26,888 nt of DNA from an uncultured Leucobacter sp. (GTDB lineage: Bacteria; Actinomycetota; Actinomycetes; Actinomycetales; Microbacteriaceae), in contig CALCJF010000021.1 of NCBI GenBank assembly GCA_937967375.1, forward strand, positions 1 through 26,888. The letters run 5' to 3'. Below, piece after piece: positions 6,474 through 14,140 of the stretch; position 1 is the stretch's first letter, and each line of letters starts with the position of its first letter. A program made the position numbers and the translations under genes. The notes below the pieces were generated by a model that was not told the origin of the DNA, did no database searches, and saw only the letters and a list, made by a program, of their open reading frames with translations.

Positions 6474-7211
6474 GTGAACGACCAGACCCCGGCAAGCCGC
6501 TCGGCGAGCATTCGCTTAGGTGCTGTCGACTCGCTCGGGGTCGGCATCGGCATCTTTCCGCTCGGAGTAGCTCTCGGTTTTCTCGTGATTCAGGCTGGGC
6601 TTCCGTGGTGGCTCGCCCCGGCGCTCTCGATCGGCATCTTTGCGGGGTCGGTCGAACTGTTGCTCGTCAGTATGATCGCGGCGGCCACTCCCCTGCTCAC
6701 CATCGCCGCAACGGTGTTTGCGCTGAACTTTCGGCACGTGTTCTACCCACTGAGCTTTCCGATTCAGGCCGTCAAGCCCGGCATCGGGCGCGCCTACTCG
6801 ATCTACGCGATGATCGACGAGGCCTACGCTACATACGTGCTGATGCCGCCCGAGAAACTCACCTCGACGCGCATGCTCACCGGGCAACTGCTGATGCAGG
6901 CGTACTGGGTCGGTGGCGGCCTCGTCGGCGTGTGCGTCGCGAGCCTGCTGCCCGAACCTATCGAGGGTTTCGAGTTCGCGCTTGTCTCGCTGTTCATCGT
7001 GATGGCGCTCGACGCGGTGCGGGGGCGCCGCGAGATCCCGTCGGTCATTCTTGCCGGCCTCTCGGTCGCGATCGCGATGGTCGCGTTTCCGGGTGCGCAG
7101 CTGATCGCTGCCCTCGCGATCTTTACGCTCTCGCTCGTCGCCAGATTCTTCTGGCAGCGCAGGGCGCGGGGTGCTGGTCCTGTCGCAGAAGAGGATCAGC
7201 CCGATGCCTGA
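6474..7211 (+). CDS. azlC: AzlC-family branched-chain amino acid exporter, large subunit
   Basis: A 245-residue integral membrane protein of the AzlC/BrnF family. With AzlD it exports branched-chain and related hydrophobic amino acids across the cell membrane. Membrane segments are visible at about 20-40, 46-70, 72-88, 140-159, 166-180, 189-204 and 208-226. Family motifs NFRHVFY (85-91) and IDEAYAT (114-120) are present. The GTG at 6474 is supported by the upstream -10 box and by family length. The last 8 nt overlap azlD, so the two are translationally coupled. Confidence 0.92.
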   Translation: MNDQTPASRSASIRLGAVDSLGVGIGIFPLGVALGFLVIQAGLPWWLAPALSIGIFAGSVELLLVSMIAAATPLLTIAATVFALNFRHVFYPLSFPIQAVKPGIGRAYSIYAMIDEAYATYVLMPPEKLTSTRMLTGQLLMQAYWVGGGLVGVCVASLLPEPIEGFEFALVSLFIVMALDAVRGRREIPSVILAGLSVAIAMVAFPGAQLIAALAIFTLSLVARFFWQRRARGAGPVAEEDQPDA

Positions 7212-7530
7212 GACCTGGTACATGATCGCAGCGGTCGCCATTGGCGGAGTGATCACGCTCCTGCTGCGCGCTTTACCATTCGCCATTCTGAAGCCGCTGC
7301 GCAAGTCGAAGTTCGTGAAGGCGCTCGGGCAGTGGATGCCCGCCGGCCTGCTGGTGATCCTCGCGGTCGTGATGCTTGCGGACGAGATCAGCGCGCAACC
7401 CGGCAAGCTCTGGGTGGTAGCGATCGCTTCTGCTGTCACGGTCGCCACACATCTCTTTGCGGGGCGCCGCGCCCTGCTCAGCATCTTCGCCGGCACGACT
7501 GTCTATATCGTGCTGCTGAACTTCTTCTAG
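7204..7530 (+). CDS. azlD: AzlD-family branched-chain amino acid exporter, small subunit
   Basis: A 108-residue, three- to four-helix membrane protein, partner of AzlC. Membrane segments lie at about 6-26, 46-60, 69-84 and 92-106. The family motif TLLLRALPF (18-26) and the C-terminal GRRALLSIFAGTTVYIVL are present. The start chosen is the ATG at 7204, overlapping the azlC stop by 8 nt; an upstream in-frame start at 7171 would add 11 residues not seen in the family. The gene ends 27 nt from the convergent sseB-like gene. Confidence 0.92.
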   Translation: MPETWYMIAAVAIGGVITLLLRALPFAILKPLRKSKFVKALGQWMPAGLLVILAVVMLADEISAQPGKLWVVAIASAVTVATHLFAGRRALLSIFAGTTVYIVLLNFF

Positions 7531-7557
7531 AGCACTTCTCACCCGAACCTCTGCGTG

Positions 7558-8439
7558 CTAGCGCAGCACGAGCTTGAGCGAGTCGACTCGCCCGGCGATG
7601 ACCTCACTCGCCGCCCAGCGCTGCTGCAGCTCTGTCAGCAACGCCGTAAGATCGTGCTGTTCGAGCCCTGGTCGCAGCGAGACCATCACCGCGACCTCGG
7701 CTTCGAGCAGGCGCGCCTCGGGGTCGGCAGGGGCAATCTCGACCCCTCGCACTCGGGTGTCATCGCTCGCGGACATCCGGAAGGCTGTGATGACCTCGGC
7801 GTCCGCCCAGGCCGGTAGCGCCAAGGCTCCGAGCGCGACGGCCTCGAGCTGCGTGCGCCGCACCCCGAGCTCAGCCAGGGGGGTCCCCGGGTCGACGATG
7901 ATCAGATCTGTCAGCTCCTGGGCGGCAGCGAGCGCGGCCTGCGGCATCGGCACCGGAATGGGCCGGGCCTCGGCATTCCAGGCCCGCATGGCGGCGACGC
8001 CGCTGAACACCGGCATCACGCGGCGCCCATCGGGTGCCGCGACCGTCACGATCGACAGCTCCTGCGTCTTTTCAACGGTGCGCCCCTCGGGCGTCATACC
8101 GAGATCGCCGGCCTCAGCGAGCAGAGGAATCAGCACCCTGCTCGCCGAGAGCGCCAGCAGTGCATCCGAGTGCGCGGCGGCAAGTGCGTCTCGTGCCTCG
8201 GGCACCGGCACTGATCCTTTTCGATAGTGCCCTGCAGCCTCTCGGAGGCGCGCGACCGCGAGCCGCAGCGCCTCGGGCGTGGCGCCGTCATCACCAGCGA
8301 ATGCCGTCTCGTGGTGGTCGAAACTGCGCCCCTGCCAGGGAAATCCGGCGGAGTCGGCGGCACCACCCGCGACGAGCGACGCCGGCACACCGGTGTTGCG
8401 GGGAGCGTCGCCGGTGGACGGAAGCTTTTTGATCGCCAT
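7558..8439 (-). CDS. SseB-family protein
   Basis: A 293-residue cytoplasmic protein of the SseB family. The N-terminal half carries LLALSASRVLIPLLAE (about 103-118), then a stretch typical of SseB domains with ELSIVTVAAPDGRRVMPVFSGVAAMRAW, and DPGTPLAELGV. A C-terminal domain ends in a conserved-looking WAASEVIAGRVDSLKLVL. The molecular role of SseB proteins in actinobacteria is not established. It lies 73 nt downstream of priA, the usual place in Microbacteriaceae his clusters, but a palindrome and a hairpin separate the two. No clear ribosome binding site precedes the ATG. Confidence 0.85.
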   Translation of the reverse strand: MAIKKLPSTGDAPRNTGVPASLVAGGAADSAGFPWQGRSFDHHETAFAGDDGATPEALRLAVARLREAAGHYRKGSVPVPEARDALAAAHSDALLALSASRVLIPLLAEAGDLGMTPEGRTVEKTQELSIVTVAAPDGRRVMPVFSGVAAMRAWNAEARPIPVPMPQAALAAAQELTDLIIVDPGTPLAELGVRRTQLEAVALGALALPAWADAEVITAFRMSASDDTRVRGVEIAPADPEARLLEAEVAVMVSLRPGLEQHDLTALLTELQQRWAASEVIAGRVDSLKLVLR

Positions 8440-8462
8440 GAGTTTCTAATGTGCGACCGAGG

Positions 8463-8477
8463 CCGAGACGGTCTCGG
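8463..8477. repeat. 15-bp palindrome upstream of the sseB-like gene
   Basis: CCGAGAC and GTCTCGG are separated by one G: a perfect inverted repeat 24 nt before the sseB-like ATG. It could be an operator for a dimeric regulator or part of a hairpin. Only the symmetry is seen. Confidence 0.4.
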
Positions 8478-8489
8478 GTCGCGCTAGAA

Positions 8490-8507
8490 ACGCCCAGAAA
8501 TGGGCGT
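8490..8507. terminator. Terminator-like hairpin after priA
   Basis: ACGCCCA (8490-8496) and TGGGCGT (8501-8507) form a perfect 7-bp stem with a 4-nt loop, 5 nt after the priA stop. Read leftward, it is followed by TTTCT, a short U run; read rightward by CTCTTTT. It may partly end the his transcript before the sseB-like gene. Confidence 0.55.
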
Positions 8508-8512
8508 CTCTT

Positions 8513-9262
8513 TTACGCGCGGCCCGCCACGTCGAGCGCCGCGGGCAAGGTGAACGCGCCCGCGTAGAGCGCCTTGCCGACGATCGCGCCCTCAACGCCA
8601 CAAGATACGAGCTCACGCAGCGCGGCGATGTCATCGAGGCTCGAGACACCGCCCGATGCGACGACGGGCCGGTCGGTTCGTGCGCACACCTGCTTCAAGA
8701 GTTCGACGTTCGGGCCACGCAGCGTGCCGTCTTTAGTGACATCGGTGACCACGTAGCGCGGGCAGCGCGAGTCTTCGAGGCGGTCGAGCACCTCCCACAG
8801 GTTGCCACCCTCTTGCGTCCAGCCACGCGCCGCAAGCGTCTCTCCGCGCACGTCGAGGCCCACAGCGATCTGATCGCCGTAGCGCGCGATGACGGCGCGA
8901 GTCCACTCGGGATTCTCGAGGGCAGCGGTGCCGAGGTTGACGCGGGTGGCGCCGAGTTCGAGGGCCGCCTCGAGGCTCGCGTCGTCACGAATGCCACCAG
9001 ACAGCTCAACCTTGACGCGCTTCGACTGCTTGATGACCTTGCGCAGCAACGATGCGTTGCTGCCGCGTCCGAAGGCGGCGTCGAGATCGACGAGGTGAAT
9101 CCACTCGGCGCCCTGCTCGATCCAGTCGAGTGCGGCATCGACCGGGCTGCCGTAGCTGGTCTCGGTGCCAGCCTCGCCCTGCGTGAGACGCACGGCTTTG
9201 CCGTCTGCGACGTCAACGGCGGGCAACAGTTCGAGCCTGGGCTGTGAGCTGAGTTCGGTCAT
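8513..9262 (-). CDS. priA: Phosphoribosyl isomerase A (dual HisA/TrpF activity)
   Basis: A 249-residue (beta-alpha)8 barrel that isomerises ProFAR in histidine synthesis and, in actinobacteria, PRA in tryptophan synthesis. Candidate catalytic aspartates are D17 (LLPAVDVADG) and D174 (VVTDVTKDG), with phosphate-binding ELSGGIRDD and VVASGGVSS. The loop AARGWTQ supplies R146 and W148, which match the Arg/Trp pair used by PriA for both substrates. That favours priA over plain hisA. The start is the ATG at 9262, after an AAGGAA site. It lies 58 nt after hisH. Confidence 0.93.
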   Translation of the reverse strand: MTELSSQPRLELLPAVDVADGKAVRLTQGEAGTETSYGSPVDAALDWIEQGAEWIHLVDLDAAFGRGSNASLLRKVIKQSKRVKVELSGGIRDDASLEAALELGATRVNLGTAALENPEWTRAVIARYGDQIAVGLDVRGETLAARGWTQEGGNLWEVLDRLEDSRCPRYVVTDVTKDGTLRGPNVELLKQVCARTDRPVVASGGVSSLDDIAALRELVSCGVEGAIVGKALYAGAFTLPAALDVAGRA

Positions 9263-9320
9263 CGGTTGTGGTTCCTTAAAACGTTGAATCGGTGAAGTTT
9301 TTGAAGGCAAGGATCGCTGC

Positions 9321-10013
9321 TTACAGCGACTCGACCCAGTTGCGCAGCAGGTGAATGCCTGCCTCGCCAGACTTTTCTGGGTGAAACTGTGTGGCGGTGA
9401 GCGGGCCGTTCTCGACGGCAGCGATGAAGCGCTCACCGTGCTCTGCCCAGGTCACGAGCGGAACCGTCGCGGCGGTGCGCCCCTCAATGCTCCACTCGGT
9501 CGCAGCGTAGCTGTGCACAAAGTAGAAACGCTCGTGCTCGATTCCGGCGAACAGCGTCGAGCCGGCCGGCGCCTCGACGGTGTTCCAGCCCATGTGCGGC
9601 AGACGGTCTGCCTGCAGCTGGCGCACGGTGCCCGGCCACTGGCCGAGGCCCTCGCTCTCGACGCCGTGCTCAACGCCGCGGTCGAACATCACCTGCTCCC
9701 CCACGCAGATGCCGAGCACTGGACGGCCCCCGGCGAGGCGGCGGTCGATCAGCTCGTCACCGCGAACGGCCTTCAGCTGCCGCATCACGGCGTCGAAGGC
9801 ACCGACGCCCGGCACCAGGAGGCCGTCGGCCCGCATGACGACCTGGTGATCCTTGGTGAGAACAACCTCGGCGCCCGCGGCCTCGAGAGCTTTGACCACC
9901 GAGTGCACATTGCCCGAACCGTAGTCAAGCACGGCGACGAGCTTGCGAGGAGACGTGCCCTCGGCGGTACCGTCGGCGGCGAGCTTGAGAGGCGTGCTAT
10001 CGCTTGCGCTCAC
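9321..10013 (-). CDS. hisH: Imidazole glycerol phosphate synthase, glutaminase subunit
   Basis: A 230-residue class I glutamine amidotransferase. It releases ammonia from glutamine for HisF, which makes imidazole glycerol phosphate and AICAR. The triad is visible: nucleophile Cys103 (LGICVGEQ), His211 and Glu213 (QFHPEKSG). The oxyanion strand is PGVG (68-71). About 24 extra residues precede the usual VAVLDYGSGN start. The chosen start is kept because it overlaps the hisB stop by 4 nt (ATGA). hisF is not in this window. Confidence 0.95.
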   Translation of the reverse strand: MSASDSTPLKLAADGTAEGTSPRKLVAVLDYGSGNVHSVVKALEAAGAEVVLTKDHQVVMRADGLLVPGVGAFDAVMRQLKAVRGDELIDRRLAGGRPVLGICVGEQVMFDRGVEHGVESEGLGQWPGTVRQLQADRLPHMGWNTVEAPAGSTLFAGIEHERFYFVHSYAATEWSIEGRTAATVPLVTWAEHGERFIAAVENGPLTATQFHPEKSGEAGIHLLRNWVESL

Positions 10014-10618
10014 AGCTTTCCCTTGGTGCTCGGTACGCCAACCACGAGCGAGTCGAGCGCTTTCGCCTCGCGGAACGCGCGCGCGAACGCCTTGAACTCG
10101 GCCTCGGCGATGTGGTGAGGGTCGCGGCCCTCGATGAGTTTCAGGTGCACGGTGAGGCGCGCGTTCAGAGTGAGTGCTTCGAAGAAGTGGCGCACCATAC
10201 TGCCGGTGAAGTGGCCGCCGATGAGGTGAAACTCGAAGCCTGCGGGTTCGCCGCCATGCACGAGGTAGGGCCGACCGGAGATGTCAACCACGGCCTGGGC
10301 GAGCGCCTCGTCAAGTGGAACGAGCGCGTCGCCGTAGCGGCTGATCCCACTTTTGTCGCCAAGCGCCTCCAGCAGGGCCGCGCCGAGCAGAATTCCGGTG
10401 TCTTCGACGGTGTGGTGCACATCAATGTGCACGTCGCCGGTCGCCCGCACCGTGAGGTCGGTCAGCGAATGGCGGGCGAACGCGGTGAGCATGTGATCGA
10501 AGAACGGCACGCCGGTCGAGACGTCGGCTTCGCCTGCGCCATCGAGGTTAACACTGACTGTGATCTGAGACTCGCTCGTGGCTCGTTCGAGCGACGCGAT
10601 GCGGGGAGCGTGAGACAT
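10010..10618 (-). CDS. hisB: Imidazoleglycerol-phosphate dehydratase
   Basis: A 202-residue enzyme that dehydrates imidazole glycerol phosphate to imidazole acetol phosphate, the substrate of HisC. Metal-binding motifs are present: FFDHML (39-44), DVHHTVED (66-73) and PHHIAEAEFKAFARA (167-181). It lacks the phosphatase domain found in E. coli HisB, as expected for actinobacteria. The ATG at 10618 is chosen because SHAPRIASLERATSE matches the family N-terminus; an in-frame upstream start would add 25 unrelated basic residues. The gap to hisC is 81 nt; the junction to hisH is a 4-nt overlap. Confidence 0.95.
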   Translation of the reverse strand: MSHAPRIASLERATSESQITVSVNLDGAGEADVSTGVPFFDHMLTAFARHSLTDLTVRATGDVHIDVHHTVEDTGILLGAALLEALGDKSGISRYGDALVPLDEALAQAVVDISGRPYLVHGGEPAGFEFHLIGGHFTGSMVRHFFEALTLNARLTVHLKLIEGRDPHHIAEAEFKAFARAFREAKALDSLVVGVPSTKGKL

Positions 10619-10699
10619 GCTCTCAATCCTAGCCTTTCGCGCACGTCGCGCTTCGGAGTGTGACGGTGGCGCGGTTGCCGGGCGCTGCCCCAAGTGAGA

Positions 10700-11785
10700 T
10701 TAGTGGGCCCCGCCCGGGCCGAGCGCCCGGATAGCGTCGATCAGCTGCGTGGTCTCTGCTTCGGTACCTGCGGTCAGGCGCAGGTGCCCTTCGATGCTGA
10801 GGTTGCGGATCAGGATGCCCTGTGCACGAAGCGCGGAGAACGTCGCGCCGGGGTTAGCGAACCCACCGACGAGCAAGAAATTGGAACCCGACGGGTGCAC
10901 GAGATAGCCCATGGTCTCGAGTTCGGCACCGAGGCGATCGCGCTGCCCACGAATATCATCGACGGCACGCAGCATCTCGACGGAGTGCCGCAGCGCAGTC
11001 GAGGCCGCAGCCTGCGTGAGCGCCGAGAGATGGTAGGGCAAGCGCACGAGCCGCAGGGCGTCGATCACCGCGGGGTCGGCCGCAAGATAGCCCAGGCGCA
11101 CGCCCGCGAATGCGAATGCTTTGCTCATCGTGCGCGACACCATGAGGCGGGGGCGTCCAGACAGCAACTCAAGCGCACTCGGGTGCGCGTCGTCGAACTC
11201 GTGATAGGCCTCGTCTACGATCAGCATGCCATCAAAGGCGTCGTATGCGGCGGTCACGACGTCGAGGTCGAGCGATGTGCCCGTAGGGTTGTTCGGCCCG
11301 CACAGGATCACGATGCTGGGGCGGTGCTCGAGAATCGCCGCCCGCACGAGTTCTGGCGTCAGCGCGTAGCCTTCGGGCCGAGGAATCGCCACCCACTCGG
11401 TATCGGTACCGTCTGCCAGCAGTGGGTACATGGAGTAGGTGGGCGTGAAGCTCAGCAGGCTGCGCCCTGGCCCACCGAATGCCTGCAGCACTTGCTGCAA
11501 GACCTCGTTCGAACCGTTTGCCGCCCACAGCTGCTCGGGGGTCAGGTCGTGGCCGAGGTATCGGGCAAGGTCTTCGCGCAGCCCGAGAAACTCGCGATCC
11601 GGGTATCTGTTCACCCCCCTCACCGCCTCCGCGAGCGAAGCGATGATGTCTTCCACTACTGCCTCGGGAAGCGGATGCGTATTCTCGTTCACGTTTAGAC
11701 TGACGGGAACCGGGTCTTGCGGAGCACCGTACGGCTCCTTGCCGACGAGGTTTGAACGCAAAGGCAAATCGCTGAGGCTAGTCAC
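10700..11785 (-). CDS. hisC: Histidinol-phosphate aminotransferase
   Basis: A 361-residue PLP-dependent fold-type I aminotransferase converting imidazole acetol phosphate and glutamate to histidinol phosphate. Motifs: NVNENTHPLP and NRYPDREF near the N-terminus, AANGSNEV for PLP phosphate, CGPNNPTGT (about 162-170), DEAYHEF (191-197), and the Schiff-base lysine at about K222 (SRTMSKAF), with GVRLGY after it. The start is the GTG at 11785: protein begins TSLSDLPLR, matching the family, and TACACT stands 6 nt before it. A GTG at 11815 would add 10 residues. It is the first his gene here; hisD, often upstream in actinobacteria, is absent. Confidence 0.94.
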   Translation of the reverse strand: MTSLSDLPLRSNLVGKEPYGAPQDPVPVSLNVNENTHPLPEAVVEDIIASLAEAVRGVNRYPDREFLGLREDLARYLGHDLTPEQLWAANGSNEVLQQVLQAFGGPGRSLLSFTPTYSMYPLLADGTDTEWVAIPRPEGYALTPELVRAAILEHRPSIVILCGPNNPTGTSLDLDVVTAAYDAFDGMLIVDEAYHEFDDAHPSALELLSGRPRLMVSRTMSKAFAFAGVRLGYLAADPAVIDALRLVRLPYHLSALTQAAASTALRHSVEMLRAVDDIRGQRDRLGAELETMGYLVHPSGSNFLLVGGFANPGATFSALRAQGILIRNLSIEGHLRLTAGTEAETTQLIDAIRALGPGGAH

Positions 11786-11791
11786 CTCTCC

Positions 11792-11797
11792 AGTGTA
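11792..11797 (-). promoter_or_regulatory. -10 box for a leaderless hisC transcript
   Basis: TACACT is followed by GGAGAG and then the GTG at 11785. GGAGAG looks like a Shine-Dalgarno, but it abuts the start codon and is too close to work normally. The -10 spacing suits a transcript starting at the G of GTG. This would be the his operon promoter. Confidence 0.45.
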
Positions 11798-11835
11798 GTG
11801 ACCGCGTAGAGCCACCCGGGCTCACGCGGCCCGCC

Positions 11836-12282
11836 CTACAGGCCCAGGTCGGAAGCAGTCACCACGCCTGGAGCGTCTGCGTAGCGCAGCGGAACCGCAA
11901 TAGGCTGACCCGCGAGCACGCCCGAACCGTCAAGCTGGTTCAGTCGCACAATCTCGGCGACCAGGTCTCGAGGGTCGGTGTTCGGGTCGATGTTGCTTGC
12001 GACCTGCCACAGCGAGTCACCCGGCTGCATCACGACATAACCAAACTCGGCTCCGCTCGACTCCGCGGAAGCCACAGCCTGTGCGCCGCTGAACGTTGCA
12101 ACCACCGCAAGCACACCGATGACGAGCAGCGTGGCGAGGGTGCCGAACACCGCACGACCGCGGCGAGTGAGTCTCAGCCGAGCGGGCGCACCAGAGGCTA
12201 CCGGCAACATCTCTGCCGAAACTTCGGTTCGCGAGTGCGAAACCGTCAGCGGGGTAGAAATGGTGGTGATCGATGCACTCAT
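11836..12282 (-). CDS. LysM-domain membrane protein, candidate SOS cell-division inhibitor (YneA/ChiZ-like)
   Basis: A 148-residue protein: about 40 cytoplasmic residues ending in basic RLRLTRRGR, one membrane helix (about 45-66), then an outside LysM peptidoglycan-binding domain (about 81-131: GYVVMQPGDSLWQVAS ... LNQL ... VLAGQPIAVP). The ATG at 12282 is chosen for its AAGGAG site 8 nt upstream and because the reading frame before it runs through the AT-rich regulatory region. It is divergent from lexA. YneA of Bacillus and ChiZ/Rv2719c of Mycobacterium have this architecture and place, are LexA-repressed and affect cell division after DNA damage. That role here is inference from context. 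Confidence 0.85.
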   Translation of the reverse strand: MSASITTISTPLTVSHSRTEVSAEMLPVASGAPARLRLTRRGRAVFGTLATLLVIGVLAVVATFSGAQAVASAESSGAEFGYVVMQPGDSLWQVASNIDPNTDPRDLVAEIVRLNQLDGSGVLAGQPIAVPLRYADAPGVVTASDLGL

Positions 12283-12325
12283 GATGATTGCTCCTTGCGT
12301 CGAGATGCCCGAATCGCTTCGCGAC

Positions 12326-12458
12326 TCGAATATCTGTTTCGAATATACTTTCGATGTTTCGATAATGCAACCCCGAATTCGAAGATCTGCTCGAATATTT
12401 TCGCGCGACACTCGAACAAATCTTTGCTTCTCTTCGAATACAGGGGCTACTGTTTCGA
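12326..12458. promoter_or_regulatory. Divergent lexA/LysM control region with LexA-box-like motifs
   Basis: This 133-bp stretch holds nine TCGA cores, starting at 12326, 12339, 12351, 12359, 12379, 12391, 12412, 12434 and 12455. Most extend to TCGAA or TTCGA. Two form 16-bp inverted repeats with the geometry of the actinobacterial LexA box (TCGAA-N6-TTCGA): TCGAATATACTTTCGA (12339-12354, arms perfect) and TCGAAGATCTGCTCGA (12379-12394, one arm mismatch). A 17-bp variant at 12326-12342 overlaps the first. The cores from 12391 on are spaced 21-22 bp, about two helical turns. LexA binding here would repress both divergent genes. Confidence 0.7.
12424..12453 (+). promoter_or_regulatory. Possible lexA promoter
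   Basis: TTGCTT (12424-12429) and TACTGT (12448-12453) are 18 nt apart, giving a leader of about 80 nt before lexA. TCGA cores at 12434 and 12455 lie between and just after the two hexamers, so bound LexA would block RNA polymerase. The match is moderate. Confidence 0.45.
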
Positions 12459-12540
12459 TTACGAGGAGTGAATCAGAGACCACCGACATTCACGGATCGG
12501 TCACACAGAAGTTCACGATCCGAGAGCGAAAGAAGAGACG

Positions 12541-13206
12541 ATGACTGCAGAATCCCGCGGCCGTGCACCCAAGCCGCTGACCGAGAAACAGCAGGCGATC
12601 CTCGAATACATTTCGCGCTCGGTTGAAAGCCGCGGCTACCCGCCGAGCATGCGTGAGATCGGCGATGCCGTCGGGCTGTCGTCGCTCTCGAGCGTCACCC
12701 ACCAGCTCAGCAGGCTCGAGCTTGCCGGGCATATTCGCCGCGACCCGAACCGCCCGCGTGCACTCGAGGTGCTCACCGAACTCGCGAGCACTGCGCAAGC
12801 GATCGCAGATTCGCCGACGGTGCAACCAGAGGAGACCGCATACGTGCCGCTCGTGGGTCGCATCGCCGCCGGCGTGCCAATCACCGCAGAGCAGCAGGTC
12901 GAAGAACTGGTTCCGCTCCCCCGTCAGCTCGTTGGAGACGGCCAGCTCTTCATGCTGAAGGTGTACGGCGAGTCGATGATCGACGCCGCGATCTGCGACG
13001 GCGACTTCGTTGTGGTGCGCCAGCAGCGCGACGCCGAGAACGGCGATATCGTCGCGGCCATGCTCGACGGCGAGGCTACGGTCAAGGTGTTTCGTCGACG
13101 CGACGGCCACACTTGGCTGCTGCCGCGCAACAGCGCGTTCGAGCCCATTCTCGGTGACCACGCAGAAGTGCTCGGCAAGGTCGTGGCGGTCTTCCGCTCC
13201 GTTTAA
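12541..13206 (+). CDS. lexA: LexA repressor, self-cleaving SOS regulator
   Basis: A 221-residue SOS repressor. The N-terminal winged helix (about 12-75: LTEKQQAILEYI ... YPPSMREIGDAVGLSS ... VTHQLSRLELAGHI) binds DNA. The C-terminal S24 peptidase domain carries the cleavage bond Ala110-Gly111 (GRIAAGVP), nucleophile Ser145 (YGESMIDA) and general base Lys182 (ATVKVF). RecA filaments on single-stranded DNA trigger cleavage. An AAGAG site precedes the ATG. The upstream region shared with the LysM gene is rich in LexA-box-like repeats, so autorepression is likely. It converges on metF, 31 nt away. Complete and normal in length. Confidence 0.97.
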   Translation: MTAESRGRAPKPLTEKQQAILEYISRSVESRGYPPSMREIGDAVGLSSLSSVTHQLSRLELAGHIRRDPNRPRALEVLTELASTAQAIADSPTVQPEETAYVPLVGRIAAGVPITAEQQVEELVPLPRQLVGDGQLFMLKVYGESMIDAAICDGDFVVVRQQRDAENGDIVAAMLDGEATVKVFRRRDGHTWLLPRNSAFEPILGDHAEVLGKVVAVFRSV

Positions 13207-13237
13207 TGCCAGCCAGAGCCGCCCAACTGGGGCCCTG

Positions 13238-14140
13238 CTACACGGTCGTCGGCTCCAGCAGCTCGAGCTCACGCAACACCGCGAGCACCTGTTCGTGCCG
13301 GTTGAAGGTGTACAGGTGGATCGACGGCGCTCCCCCGGCAAGCAGCTCGCGGCACAGCTCTACCACGTGCTCAACCCCGAGTTCGGGCGCATAGCCACCC
13401 GAATCGTCCATCTCTCGCACGAGTTCGACGGGTGCGGGCCGGCCCGCGAGCGACGCGACCTTGCGCAGCTGGGCGCTCGTTGACACCGGCATGAGCCCCG
13501 GCAGCACCGGAATTTTGAGGCCGCGGGATCGCGCCTCAGCCACGAATCCCAGATACTCTTCGGCGCGAAAGAACAACTGCGTGATCGCAAACTGGGCGCC
13601 GGCCTCCTGCTTCGCCACCAGCCAGTCAATGTCTGCCTCGCGTGAGCGCGAGAGCGGGTGTCCATTCGGGTAGGCAGCAACCGCGGATCTGCCGACGCTC
13701 GTGAACGCGGGTCGCTCTGCACGCACCTCGGCAATGAGGCGCACGAGCTCGAGCGAACTCAGCGATCCAGCGACGAGTTCGTCGTCTTCGCCGAATCCTC
13801 TCGGCGGGTCACCGCGCAGCGCAAGAAAGTCGTGCACGCCCGAGTCGATCACGCTGTGGATCGCTGCCTTCACCGCCTCACGGCTCTCACCGACTGTCGT
13901 CAGATGCGCAAGCGGCAGCGCATCGCTATGGTCGCGCAGGTAGCGAAGCAGGTCGAGCGACGCATCTCTGTTCGAACCGTTGGCTCCGTAGGTGACCGAG
14001 ATAAAGTCGGGCTGCACCGCGGCGAGGTGTTGCACTGCGTTGCCTAGCGCGAGCGCGGCCGCCCCGCTTCTCGCGGGAAAGACCTCGAATGAGAAACGGG
14101 CGCGCGTCGGCGCAGTTCCGGTGAGCAGCAGCGCGTTCAC
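13238..14140 (-). CDS. metF: 5,10-methylenetetrahydrofolate reductase
   Basis: A 300-residue FAD enzyme that reduces methylene-THF to 5-methyl-THF, the methyl donor for methionine synthesis. Motifs: FSFEVFPAR with candidate catalytic Glu19 (usual form FEFFPP), SVTYGANGS (48-56), HLTTVG (79-84), ALRGDPP (107-113), AYPNGHP (156-162), QLFF (188-191) and VLPGLMPV. The start is a GTG at 14140 overlapping the stop of the upstream MetE-like gene by 4 nt (GTGA). It is the last gene of a three-gene methionine operon. Confidence 0.95.
   Translation of the reverse strand: MNALLLTGTAPTRARFSFEVFPARSGAAALALGNAVQHLAAVQPDFISVTYGANGSNRDASLDLLRYLRDHSDALPLAHLTTVGESREAVKAAIHSVIDSGVHDFLALRGDPPRGFGEDDELVAGSLSSLELVRLIAEVRAERPAFTSVGRSAVAAYPNGHPLSRSREADIDWLVAKQEAGAQFAITQLFFRAEEYLGFVAEARSRGLKIPVLPGLMPVSTSAQLRKVASLAGRPAPVELVREMDDSGGYAPELGVEHVVELCRELLAGGAPSIHLYTFNRHEQVLAVLRELELLEPTTV

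Noticed and set aside
6516..7496. A 326-codon open frame opposite azlCD
   Set aside because: Antisense to two membrane proteins with family motifs; its product is highly charged and without a domain.
7554..7570. CGTGCT/AGCACG hairpin at the azlD-sseB convergence
   Set aside because: The stem spans the sseB-like stop codon and has no U run; probably chance.
11786..11815. An upstream GTG extension of hisC
   Set aside because: The extra 10 residues do not match the family, and the TACACT box 6 nt before the GTG at 11785 supports the shorter form.
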